Assembly (NCBI GenBank): GCA_003963005.1
Contig: RXJW01000001.1
Location: 1 to 64,000, forward strand
DNA length: 64,000 nucleotides
DNA from: Burkholderiales bacterium
GTDB lineage: Bacteria; Pseudomonadota; Gammaproteobacteria; Burkholderiales; Burkholderiaceae_C
Direction of reading: 5' to 3'
The stretch's first letter is position 1. Every line of letters starts with the position of its first letter. The notes beneath the pieces are model-generated. The model saw nothing but the letters and a program-made list of their open reading frames with translations, did not search any database and was not told the DNA's origin. Of the stretch, positions 53,715 through 61,179 are shown one piece after another. The translations under genes and the position numbers were made by a program.

Positions 53715-56711
53715 TCAGAACTTGTACCGGGCGCCGATCATGATGCGGCGACCCAGCTGGGTGACCGCGCCGATCTGGTTCTCGTTGCGCAGGTGGGTGC
53801 GCGTGTACTGGTCCGTCAGGTTGATGGCTTCGAACTGCAGGCGCAGGTTCTTGTCCACGTTGTAGCCGACGCTCAGGTCGAACTGGCCGTAGGGCTCGAC
53901 GTACAGCGGCTGGGCGCCTTCCACGCCGCCGAAGTTGGCGGCCAGGAACTGGCCGCGCCAGTTGTAGGCCAGGCGGGCGGACCAGGTTTCGTTCTCGTAG
54001 AAGCCCACGAGGTTGCCCGAGTCGCCCAGGCCGACCAGCACATTGGTCTGCGCGCCGGCCTTGTTGTTGTCGTAGCTGAGGTTGGAGCGCACCTTCGTGA
54101 AGTTGGCCGACACGCCGAAGCCCGTGTTGCCGAAGATGTGCTGCGCATTCAGCTCGATGCCGTTGAGCTTGCTGGTGCGGTTGTTGTTCTGGAAGGTGCC
54201 CATCTGGAACACCAGCAACGGGTCGGTCGGCTGGGCCGTGATCGTCTTGGCGGTGGCATCCACGCCCGGCTGCCCGGCAAAGTTGGCGAAGATGTAGTCG
54301 CGGATGCAGCCCGAGTCATTCGCGGCGCACTTGCCGACCTGCACGGCCTTCTGGAAGTAGGCGCCACCGATCGGGGTCGTGATGCCGGGAATCGTCTGCG
54401 GCGTGATGATGGCTTCGTTGTAGTCCTTGAGCGACTTGCGGAAATAGCTCGCCGCCACGTAGCTGCTCTTGGCGTAGTAGTACTCGCCGGAGAAGTCGAG
54501 GTTGCTGGACTGCAGCGGCTTCAGGTCGGGGTTGCCCACCGAGCCCGAGCCGCCGTCGATGCGGGCCAGGCCGTTGAGGGTGCGGCCCCCCTGGATCGCG
54601 TTCCAGCCCGGGCGGCCGATGGTCTTGCCGTAGCTGGCGCGCAGCTTCACGTCGCTGCTGAGGTCGGCACTCCAGTCGATGGAGGGCAGGGCGTAGTTGT
54701 AGCTGCCGCTGCGCGACGCGTTGGTGGTGCCGTTGAAGGTGATGGGGATCTCGTTGGCGGACACCCAGCGCACGGCCGCGGGCACGGATTCGACGCTGGG
54801 CGAGTTCACCTTGGTGCGCTCGTAGCGCAGCCCGGCGGACAGGTCCATCGGCACACCCCACTCCCAGGCCAGGTTGTACTGGCCGAACAGGGCCTGCGAC
54901 TTTTCCGTGGTGCGGTAGTCGTCCGTGAAGTTGAACGAGGCCTTCAGCAGGTTGTCCGAGCCCAAGGCCTTGATGGCCGCGGCGCGCAGGTCCTCGAAGT
55001 TGAAATAGAAGAACTGGTTGAACAGGCGCGGGTCGTTCGAGCCGGGGATGCGGCTGAAGTATTTGCTGATCGAATCGACCTTCCAGATGTCGTCGGGCAG
55101 GGCCGACGGACCGCCGGCGGCGCCGCCACCCCACGAGTCACGCTGCACGTTGGCGAAGGCTGAGCGGTTCTTGACGTTGGTCAGCGACAGGCCGAAATCG
55201 AGGCTGCTGTCGGCGTCGATCTTCCAGTTGCCGCGGGCCTGGGCCTGGTCGACCTGGTTCTTCTGGTAGCTGTTGCCGAACACCGAGCCCTGCAGTTCCA
55301 TCAGCGTCGGGTCGAGCTTGGTGCCCTTGATGCCGAGGACGGGGAACTTGTTGCTGAAGTCGACGAAGGTGTCGTTGCGGTTCAGCGAGGCCGTGCCCAT
55401 CGTGACCGCGGTGCCCAGCGGGTCGTCCGCGCCCGAAGTGGCCGTGGAGTGGTGGGCATCGAAGTCGAAGTTCAGCGCATCGGTGGCCTTCCACTTCAGG
55501 TTCAGGCCGATCTGCTCGTTTTTGTTCTTGGTCTTGATGCGCGAGGCACCCATGGCCAGATCGGAATTGGTCATGCGCTCGCCGTAGATGATCGGCGAGG
55601 AGGGCGAGCCGGTCTGGTACTCACCGAACTGGCCGCCGTAGTTGAACCAGGCGGAGATGTCGTTGCGGCGCTGGCGGAACTTCTGCTCCGACATGATGAA
55701 GTCCAGCGTGCCGACCACGTTCGTCATCGGCTTGACCTGCAGCACGAGCTGGCCGTTCAGGCGCTCGCGGTGCACGCCGGTGAACGAGTAGTTCATGTTC
55801 TGCGGCACGCTGTAGATCGAACCCGGGCCGGGGCGGTTCTTGATGTCGCCGGAGGATGCGGGTGGCAGGCCGCCCCAGACGGCGTTGTTGCCGCCCCAGT
55901 CGTTGTCCTTGATGCCGTCGAAGGTCTTCCAGCCACTGCTGACGTTGGCCTGCGAGTAGCCCGAGTCGCGCACCTGGTAGGTCCCCATCAGCGCGATGCC
56001 GAAGGTGCCGTCGGCGCTTTGCGTGCTGTAGATGCCGCTCAGCTCGGGCGTGGCGCTCTTGCCCTGCTCCTCGCCGGGCAGGCGGCGGGCGGAGTCGTCG
56101 TGCACCAGCTTCACGCCGACCTGGGCGATGGTGTCCTTGATGTCGAACGGGCGCTGGGTGCGCACGTTGATGGTGGCGCCCATGCCGCCGGTCGGGCTGC
56201 TGGCGCGGCTGGTCTTGTAGACCTCCAGCGCGGCCACGCCGTCGGAGGCGAGGTTGGAGAAGTCGAAGGAGCGCGAGCTCGGGGCGCTGCCGTCAATGCT
56301 GGACGCCGGCATCTGGCGGCCGTTGAGCAGCACGAGGTTGAAGTCCGGGCCCATGCCGCGCACCGTGACGCGGGTGCCTTCGCCATTGGCGCGGTCGATG
56401 GACACGCCGGAGATGCGGCTCAGCGACTCGGCCAGGTTGGTGTCGGGAAACTTGCCGATGTCTTCGGCCACGATGCCGTCCACCAGACCGGCGGACGAGC
56501 GCTTGAGGTTGACCGAGGTTTCCAGCGAGCGGCGGATGCCGGTCACGACGACGGTTTCAAGCTGCGTGGTGCCGGCCAGCGCCTGGGGCACCGACGTGCT
56601 CGGCGTGGGGCCGGCGCCCGGTTGCTGGGCCTGGGCCGAGGCGCCCACGAACAACAGGCCGCTCGCAGCGGCCAGGGTGGTGAGGCGAAGGGCAGGGCGG
56701 AGCTGTCTCAT
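53715..56711 (-). CDS. TonB-dependent outer-membrane receptor (beta-glucan/chitin locus)
   Basis: 998 aa. Signal peptide to ASAQAQQ; plug from LETVVVTGIRRSLETSVNLKRSSAGLVDGI, DIGKFPDTNLAESLSRISGVSIDRANGEGTRVTVRGMGPDFNLVLLNGRQMP; large barrel ending LGRRIMIGARYKF with terminal Phe. GGAG lies about 9 nt before the ATG. Four LacI-type operators lie within 260 nt upstream. The neighbours (GH16, GH18, LacI) suggest uptake of laminarin- or chitin-derived oligosaccharides. This is the most upstream gene of the halogenase unit on this strand. Confidence 0.95.
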   Translation of the reverse strand: MRQLRPALRLTTLAAASGLLFVGASAQAQQPGAGPTPSTSVPQALAGTTQLETVVVTGIRRSLETSVNLKRSSAGLVDGIVAEDIGKFPDTNLAESLSRISGVSIDRANGEGTRVTVRGMGPDFNLVLLNGRQMPASSIDGSAPSSRSFDFSNLASDGVAALEVYKTSRASSPTGGMGATINVRTQRPFDIKDTIAQVGVKLVHDDSARRLPGEEQGKSATPELSGIYSTQSADGTFGIALMGTYQVRDSGYSQANVSSGWKTFDGIKDNDWGGNNAVWGGLPPASSGDIKNRPGPGSIYSVPQNMNYSFTGVHRERLNGQLVLQVKPMTNVVGTLDFIMSEQKFRQRRNDISAWFNYGGQFGEYQTGSPSSPIIYGERMTNSDLAMGASRIKTKNKNEQIGLNLKWKATDALNFDFDAHHSTATSGADDPLGTAVTMGTASLNRNDTFVDFSNKFPVLGIKGTKLDPTLMELQGSVFGNSYQKNQVDQAQARGNWKIDADSSLDFGLSLTNVKNRSAFANVQRDSWGGGAAGGPSALPDDIWKVDSISKYFSRIPGSNDPRLFNQFFYFNFEDLRAAAIKALGSDNLLKASFNFTDDYRTTEKSQALFGQYNLAWEWGVPMDLSAGLRYERTKVNSPSVESVPAAVRWVSANEIPITFNGTTNASRSGSYNYALPSIDWSADLSSDVKLRASYGKTIGRPGWNAIQGGRTLNGLARIDGGSGSVGNPDLKPLQSSNLDFSGEYYYAKSSYVAASYFRKSLKDYNEAIITPQTIPGITTPIGGAYFQKAVQVGKCAANDSGCIRDYIFANFAGQPGVDATAKTITAQPTDPLLVFQMGTFQNNNRTSKLNGIELNAQHIFGNTGFGVSANFTKVRSNLSYDNNKAGAQTNVLVGLGDSGNLVGFYENETWSARLAYNWRGQFLAANFGGVEGAQPLYVEPYGQFDLSVGYNVDKNLRLQFEAINLTDQYTRTHLRNENQIGAVTQLGRRIMIGARYKF

Positions 56712-56759
56712 TCCGTTGTCTCCAGAGTTGTGATCTTGTCGAAGGCGCCCCCGATGGGC

Positions 56760-56773
56760 TGAAAGCGCTTTCA
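56760..56773. promoter_or_regulatory. LacI-family operator TGAAAGCGCTTTCA
   Basis: Perfect 14-bp palindrome with the central CG typical of LacI/CcpA-like operators, about 50 nt before the TBDR ATG. Identical to the sites at 56954, 59361 and 63251. Confidence 0.85.
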
Positions 56774-56785
56774 AGAATATGCGAA

Positions 56786-56799
56786 TGGAAGCGCTTTCA
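56786..56799. promoter_or_regulatory. LacI-family operator TGGAAGCGCTTTCA
   Basis: One mismatch from the consensus palindrome, centred 26 nt from the 56760 site, suggesting cooperative binding on one side of the helix. Confidence 0.8.
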
Positions 56800-56868
56800 A
56801 CCTAGGCAACACCCTCGGTGCGGTGTCGTCGCAACGGTGGCCCCCGCCACCGCGCTCGCGTCAGCGCC

Positions 56869-56882
56869 TGGGAGCGCTCCCA
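56869..56882. promoter_or_regulatory. related palindrome TGGGAGCGCTCCCA
   Basis: Same frame and centre (AGCGCT) as the LacI operators but with GG/CC replacing AA/TT. A weaker or chance site. Confidence 0.4.
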
Positions 56883-56953
56883 GGGAGCGCGTGCCGGCAT
56901 CCGATGCGAATGCGGGAAATCCTGGTTGAAAAGCGAGCCACGGCGCGACGCAG

Positions 56954-56967
56954 TGAAAGCGCTTTCA
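56954..56967. promoter_or_regulatory. LacI-family operator TGAAAGCGCTTTCA
   Basis: Perfect copy 194 nt upstream of the first operator, allowing DNA looping as in other LacI systems. Confidence 0.8.
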
Positions 56968-57066
56968 CAGCATCATGCGACCACGCGACAGGCAAGGCCA
57001 CATGGTTTACCCGCGGCGAACCACAGTCGCCACGCCGTTCGGGGCCTGCCGGGCGCGGACGGCCGC

Positions 57067-58116
57067 TCAGCGCTGCAGGCGTGCCGTGCTTTCGCGCACG
57101 ACCAGCTCCGGCGCCGGCAGCTGCGCGCGCGGCTGGCCGCCCCGCAGCATCTCCAGCATGGCCGTCGCCGCCTCGACGCCGATTTCGTACACCGACTGCC
57201 GCACCGTCGTGAGCGGCGGCATCGAGTACCGGGCCATGATGAGGTCGTCGAAGCCGACGAGGGAGACGTCGTCCGGCACCCGCAGGTTGCGGCGATGCAG
57301 GCCCAGGCAGGCGCCGATGGCCATCTGGTCGTTGGAAGCGAACAGCGCCGTGAAGTGGGTGTCGCGTTCCAGCAGGCGCGTGACCGACAGCATGCCGCCC
57401 GCCTCGGTGTAGTCGCTCTGCACGATCAGGGCCGGGTCGACCGCGATGCCGGCCGCAGCGAGGGCATCGAAGTACCCGTTCTGCCGCTCGACGGCGTCGT
57501 CATGCAACAGGTCACCCGCAATGAAGGCGATGCGGCGGTGGCCTTGATCGATGAGGTGCTGCGTGGCCAGTCGCGCGCCCTCGCGGTTGTCGAAGCTGAA
57601 GCTGAACAGCTGCGGGCCCGAGAGCTGCCGGCCCACGACGATGACGGGCAGGCTGTCCGACACCTTCATCAGCTCGGCGTCGGCGATGCGGCCGGCCAGC
57701 ACGATGACGCCGTCCACGCGGCGCGACAGCAGGGTTTCGATGGCCTTGCGCTCGTCGTCCTCGTGCCAGTTGCCCGACACGAAGAGCGGCACGTAGCCCG
57801 CGCGTTCCAGCTCGCGCTCGATGCCGAGCAGGGCCTCGCCGTAGAACGGGCTGGAGATGATCTGCGTGACGACGCCGATGCTCAGCGTGCGCCCGCCCGC
57901 CAGGCCCCGCGCGACCGGGTTGGGCCGAAAGCCCAGGTCGCGGATGGCGGCCTGCACGGCGTCCTTCTTGGCCTCGCTGACGGCGGCGGTGCCGTTCAGG
58001 ATGCGCGACACCGTGCTCGGGGACACGCCGGCCGCTTCGGCCACCTGCTCCAGCGTGACGACGCCCTCGGCGCGGCTGGAGATCGCTTTCTTGGCGGGCG
58101 TTGTTTTCGTGTTCAT
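57067..58116 (-). CDS. LacI-family transcriptional regulator
   Basis: 349 aa. DNA-binding helix-turn-helix and hinge at ~20-75 (VTLEQVAEAAGVSPSTVSRILNGTAAVSEAKKDAVQAAIRDLGFRPNPVARGLAGGRT), then a periplasmic-binding-like effector domain (IGVVTQIISSPFYGEALLGIERELE, FDDLIMARYSMPPLTTVRQ). The TGAAAGCGCTTTCA sites at the TBDR, GH16 and binding-protein genes are the expected type for this family, so it very likely controls them as a local regulon. It follows GH16 by 59 nt on the same strand. The effector sugar is not known. Confidence 0.93.
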   Translation of the reverse strand: MNTKTTPAKKAISSRAEGVVTLEQVAEAAGVSPSTVSRILNGTAAVSEAKKDAVQAAIRDLGFRPNPVARGLAGGRTLSIGVVTQIISSPFYGEALLGIERELERAGYVPLFVSGNWHEDDERKAIETLLSRRVDGVIVLAGRIADAELMKVSDSLPVIVVGRQLSGPQLFSFSFDNREGARLATQHLIDQGHRRIAFIAGDLLHDDAVERQNGYFDALAAAGIAVDPALIVQSDYTEAGGMLSVTRLLERDTHFTALFASNDQMAIGACLGLHRRNLRVPDDVSLVGFDDLIMARYSMPPLTTVRQSVYEIGVEAATAMLEMLRGGQPRAQLPAPELVVRESTARLQR

Positions 58117-58175
58117 CGGCAGCAGGCAAGCGGAGCCGCGAGTTTAGGCGCGGCCACGCCACCCGGCTGCCGAGA

Positions 58176-59312
58176 TCACAGGCGGGTGAACTTGATCCAG
58201 TTCAGGTTCCAGCCGCCCTTGGGCGCGAACACACCGACGTTGTAGGTGCCGGCATTGATGTTCACGGTGTGCGAGATGGTCGTCCAGTTCTGCCAGCCGC
58301 CCGTGGCAGGCACGCCGAGCTGGCCGAGCTGGATCGTGCCGGCGTTCAGGTCCAGCGACAGCGTGCCGCCGTTCAGGCTCGCCACGCGGTACTCCACCCG
58401 GTAGTTGCCGCTCGTCGGGAAGCTGATGTTGTTGTAGGCCATCCAGTCGTTGGTGTCGATCCAGCCGACGTTCAGGCCGCCTTCCGAGCACGGCTCGGTC
58501 TGCACGCCCGCCTGCGCGCTGAACGACTCGGCCTCGATCAGCCGCGCCCACACCGGCGCGTAGACGCGCACGTAGTCGACATACATCTTGGCCGGTAGCG
58601 CCGCGTTGTCGACGTTGAAGCCCGGCCAGTTGCCGCCCACGGCAAAGTTCAGCAGCAGGAAGAAATCCTTCTGGAACTCGTCGGTGCCGTTCACGCCGTT
58701 GGCGATGTTGACCTCGTGGTACTTGGTGCCGTCCACGTACCAGCGGATGGCGCTGGTGTCCCACTCCACGGCGTACACGTGCCAGTCAGTCACGGTTGCG
58801 GCGGTGTTGCCGCCATAGGAGGCGTACTGGTTGTTGGCGTCCTGCCAGTGCACGGTGCCGTAGACGCGGTTCTCGGCGTTCACGTGCTCCATGATGTCGA
58901 TCTCGCCGGAGGCCGGCCAGCCGACCTGCGGCAGGTTCGCGCCCAGCATCCAGAAGGCCGGCCATGCGCCCATGAAGGACGGCAGCTTCATGCGCGCCTC
59001 GATGCGGCCGAAGCGGAAGGTCTTGAGGCCCTGCGTCTTCATGCGGGCCGAGGTGTAGGACGCGCCGCCGAAGTTCTCGCGCCGGGCGGTGATGACCAGC
59101 GCACCGTTCTCGATGGTGGCGTTCTCGCGGCGGTAGTACTGGAGCTCGTTGTTGCCCCAGCCCCCGGCGCCGGTCTCGAACACCCAGTTGGGGCCGATGC
59201 TGCCGTTGAACTCGTCGCTCCAGATGAGCTGCCACTGGGCGTGGGCGAGGCTCGCGGTGGCCATCAACAGGCCGGCGATCGCGGGCCTCACGAGGGAAAG
59301 AAGTCGTTTCAT
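58176..59312 (-). CDS. GH16 beta-1,3-glucanase (laminarinase) with CBM6
   Basis: 378 aa. Signal peptide to LAHAQ, GH16 domain to about residue 250 with the catalytic E137-I-D139-I-M-E142 and GAWPAFWMLGANLPQVGWPASG, then a CBM6 domain (EAESFSAQAGVQTEPCSEGGLNVGWIDTNDWMAYN...NLNWIKFTRL). The GEIDIME form with Met is the laminarinase subgroup. It would cut beta-1,3-glucans outside the cell. GGAGA precedes the ATG at 59312. A perfect LacI operator sits 49 nt upstream. Confidence 0.93.
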   Translation of the reverse strand: MKRLLSLVRPAIAGLLMATASLAHAQWQLIWSDEFNGSIGPNWVFETGAGGWGNNELQYYRRENATIENGALVITARRENFGGASYTSARMKTQGLKTFRFGRIEARMKLPSFMGAWPAFWMLGANLPQVGWPASGEIDIMEHVNAENRVYGTVHWQDANNQYASYGGNTAATVTDWHVYAVEWDTSAIRWYVDGTKYHEVNIANGVNGTDEFQKDFFLLLNFAVGGNWPGFNVDNAALPAKMYVDYVRVYAPVWARLIEAESFSAQAGVQTEPCSEGGLNVGWIDTNDWMAYNNISFPTSGNYRVEYRVASLNGGTLSLDLNAGTIQLGQLGVPATGGWQNWTTISHTVNINAGTYNVGVFAPKGGWNLNWIKFTRL

Positions 59313-59360
59313 GAATTGTCTCCAACAGGGGTGGGATGCCTGCCGCCTGTGTCGGCGGCT

Positions 59361-59374
59361 TGAAAGCGCTTTCA
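59361..59374. promoter_or_regulatory. LacI-family operator at the GH16 promoter
   Basis: TGAAAGCGCTTTCA, perfect palindrome 49 nt before the GH16 start and directly downstream of the chitinase terminator. Confidence 0.85.
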
Positions 59375-59383
59375 ATGTTGCGG

Positions 59384-59411
59384 GAAAAAAGCCCCGGCGG
59401 GCAAGCCGGGG
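59384..59411 (-). terminator. intrinsic terminator of chitinase 1
   Basis: CCCCGGC/GCCGGGG stem (59392-59398 with 59405-59411) with a 6-nt loop; the minus strand continues with CTTTTTTC. Confidence 0.9.
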
Positions 59412-59486
59412 TTGTGGCTCAAGGCAGGGACGGGGGAACCCTGGGGCGCGGCGCTGGCGACGCGGGCCGGCAGCGCCGCGGGGGCG

Positions 59487-61091
59487 TCAGGGCAGGGCGT
59501 TGAGCGCGTTGCGCACGCCGCGCGAGAAGGCCAGGCCGTCCTTCTTGTCCCAGTTGATCGACCAGGTCATCACGCCGCGCAGCGTCGGGTAGGCCACCGG
59601 CGGCTTGATGGCGCCGCACTGCGTCAGTCGGGTCAGGCAATTCAGCGCCGCGGTGATGTTGGCCACGCTGGCCAGGCCGCTGTTGGCCGACGACGGCCCC
59701 GAGGGCAGCCCGAAGGCCACCTGATCCGGCCTCAAGCCGCGGAACACGTAGGGCCCGCTGCCGTTGTTGGTGGTGAAGCCTTCGATCAGCATGCGGCTGG
59801 CCGCCACCAGCAGGTCGGTGCTGCCCTCGGCCAGGCCCGAGGTCGCGTAGGGCGTGTAGAGCGCGCCGTTGTTGTAGTACTGGACGTGCAGCACGGTGAG
59901 TTCGTCGCGCAGGCCGTCGATCAGCGGCAGGTAGGCACCCCAGATGCCGCCGTAGGCCACGTAGCCGCCCTGCACGTACGGGTGTTCCGGCGCCATCGAC
60001 AGGTAGAAGCCGCTGCCCAGCCGCGCCTTGAGCTGCTTCACGGCCGTGACGAGGTTGGTGATGACCGGCGCGCCCTGGGTCACGCCGGCGCCGCTTTCCA
60101 GGTCGATGTCGATGCCGTCGAACCCGTACTTGCGCAGGATGGCCTCCACGCTGTTGACGAAGTTGGCGACCTGCGTCGCATTGGTCAGCGTGACCGTGCC
60201 GTTCTGGCCGCCGAAGGACAGCACCACCTTCTTGCCCTTGGCGCGGGCGGCGGCGATGTCGGCGATGAAGCGCGCCTCGCCGCCCGAACCGCCGTCGAGG
60301 TTGAAGGTGATGTTGCCGTTGCCGCCGTCATCGGCGAAGGCGACGACGATGACGTCGTAGTCGGCCGACACGTCGCTGATCGGAAAGGTCGGGCCGGAAG
60401 GGTTGGTGAAGTTGTGCCAGTAGCCGATGAGCTGATGCTTGCCGGGCGACGGTGACGGGGCGGGCGACGGGCTGGGGGCCGGCGTGGGCGCGGGCGTCGG
60501 GGCGGGCGTGGGCGCCGGTGTGGGTGCGGGTGTGGGGGCTGGCGTGGGCGCCGGTGACGGCGCGCCACCACACGCGCCTTGCGAGGTCCACGGCTGGCCA
60601 CTGCCCGCGGGGCCACTGCTGGTGGCAGGGTCGTTGCCCTGGGTCCACCAGTTGGCCTTGTAGTTGGTGCTGGCCTTGCTGGCGATTTGCCCGCCGCTGT
60701 AGGCCGTGGCGCTGGACCACGCGGGGGCGCAGTTGCCGGTCGGGGCCGGCGCGGGGGTCGGGGCGGGTGATGGGGCAGGCGTTGGCGACGGGGATGGCGC
60801 GGGAGAGGGGGAAGGGGTCGGGGCCGGCGCCGGGCCGCTGGCAGCGCCCACGTCCGTCCACAAGGAGGCATTCGTCGGGTTCCAGCCGGTGCTGACGTAG
60901 TCGGTCTGGTTGACCAGGGCCCGGTAGAGCCGACCGTTGTAGGTCACCACCGTGCCGGCCGTGTAGTAGGTGTCGGGCTGCCAGGCCGCGTAGCTCTGGG
61001 CGAAGGCAGGCTGAGACAGCAGCAGGGCGCCGGCGAGCAGCCAGGGGCTGGCTGCGCGCGAGACCTGCGGTGAGGGAGGGCGCGAAATCAT
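59487..61091 (-). CDS. GH18 chitinase with two CBM5/12 modules (chitinase 1)
   Basis: 534 aa. Signal peptide to PAFAQ; CBM5/12 at ~32-82 (AAWQPDTYYTAGTVVTYNGRLYRALV); Ala/Pro-rich linker; second CBM5/12 at ~120-170 (APAWSSATAYSGGQIASK...NYKANWWTQGNDP); a long (PAPT)n linker; GH18 barrel at ~220-534 with FDGIDIDLE and proton donor Glu332. SMAPEHPYVQGGYVAYGG and MTWSINWDKKDG are also GH18 features. Secreted endo- or processive chitinase. Its ATG is 20 nt past a terminator, so expression may need read-through or an internal promoter in chitinase 2. Confidence 0.94.
   Translation of the reverse strand: MISRPPSPQVSRAASPWLLAGALLLSQPAFAQSYAAWQPDTYYTAGTVVTYNGRLYRALVNQTDYVSTGWNPTNASLWTDVGAASGPAPAPTPSPSPAPSPSPTPAPSPAPTPAPAPTGNCAPAWSSATAYSGGQIASKASTNYKANWWTQGNDPATSSGPAGSGQPWTSQGACGGAPSPAPTPAPTPAPTPAPTPAPTPAPTPAPSPSPAPSPSPGKHQLIGYWHNFTNPSGPTFPISDVSADYDVIVVAFADDGGNGNITFNLDGGSGGEARFIADIAAARAKGKKVVLSFGGQNGTVTLTNATQVANFVNSVEAILRKYGFDGIDIDLESGAGVTQGAPVITNLVTAVKQLKARLGSGFYLSMAPEHPYVQGGYVAYGGIWGAYLPLIDGLRDELTVLHVQYYNNGALYTPYATSGLAEGSTDLLVAASRMLIEGFTTNNGSGPYVFRGLRPDQVAFGLPSGPSSANSGLASVANITAALNCLTRLTQCGAIKPPVAYPTLRGVMTWSINWDKKDGLAFSRGVRNALNALP
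60440..60561 (-). repeat. Ala-Pro-Thr linker repeat in chitinase 1
   Basis: Tandem 12-nt units encoding PAPT, shifting to PAPS/PSPG at the end. A flexible linker between the carbohydrate-binding modules and the catalytic domain; likely length-variable. Confidence 0.85.
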
Positions 61092-61111
61092 GGGGTTCTC
61101 CAGGTCGATGG

Positions 61112-61144
61112 AAAAAGCCGCCGCACCGAGCGGGGGTGCGGCGG
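61112..61144 (-). terminator. intrinsic terminator between the two chitinase genes
   Basis: CCGCCGCACC/GGTGCGGCGG stem (61118-61127 with 61135-61144), 7-nt loop, followed on the minus strand by CTTTTTC. It lies only 20 nt before the chitinase 1 start. Confidence 0.85.
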
Positions 61145-61179
61145 CGAACGGGCCCGACCGCGTCAGGCCCGAGGAGACA

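Larger units (their letters stand above)
56712..57066. promoter_or_regulatory. TBDR promoter region with an operator cluster
   Basis: A 355-nt gap between the lacI stop and the TBDR start holding at least three 14-bp palindromes plus one related. Local AT content is higher near 56770-56790, consistent with a promoter. No ORF is supported. Confidence 0.65.

Noticed and set aside
60440-60900. CRISPR-like or minisatellite array from short tandem repeats
   Set aside because: The repeats are in frame and encode PAPT/PSP linkers of a chitinase; there are no unique spacers of CRISPR type.
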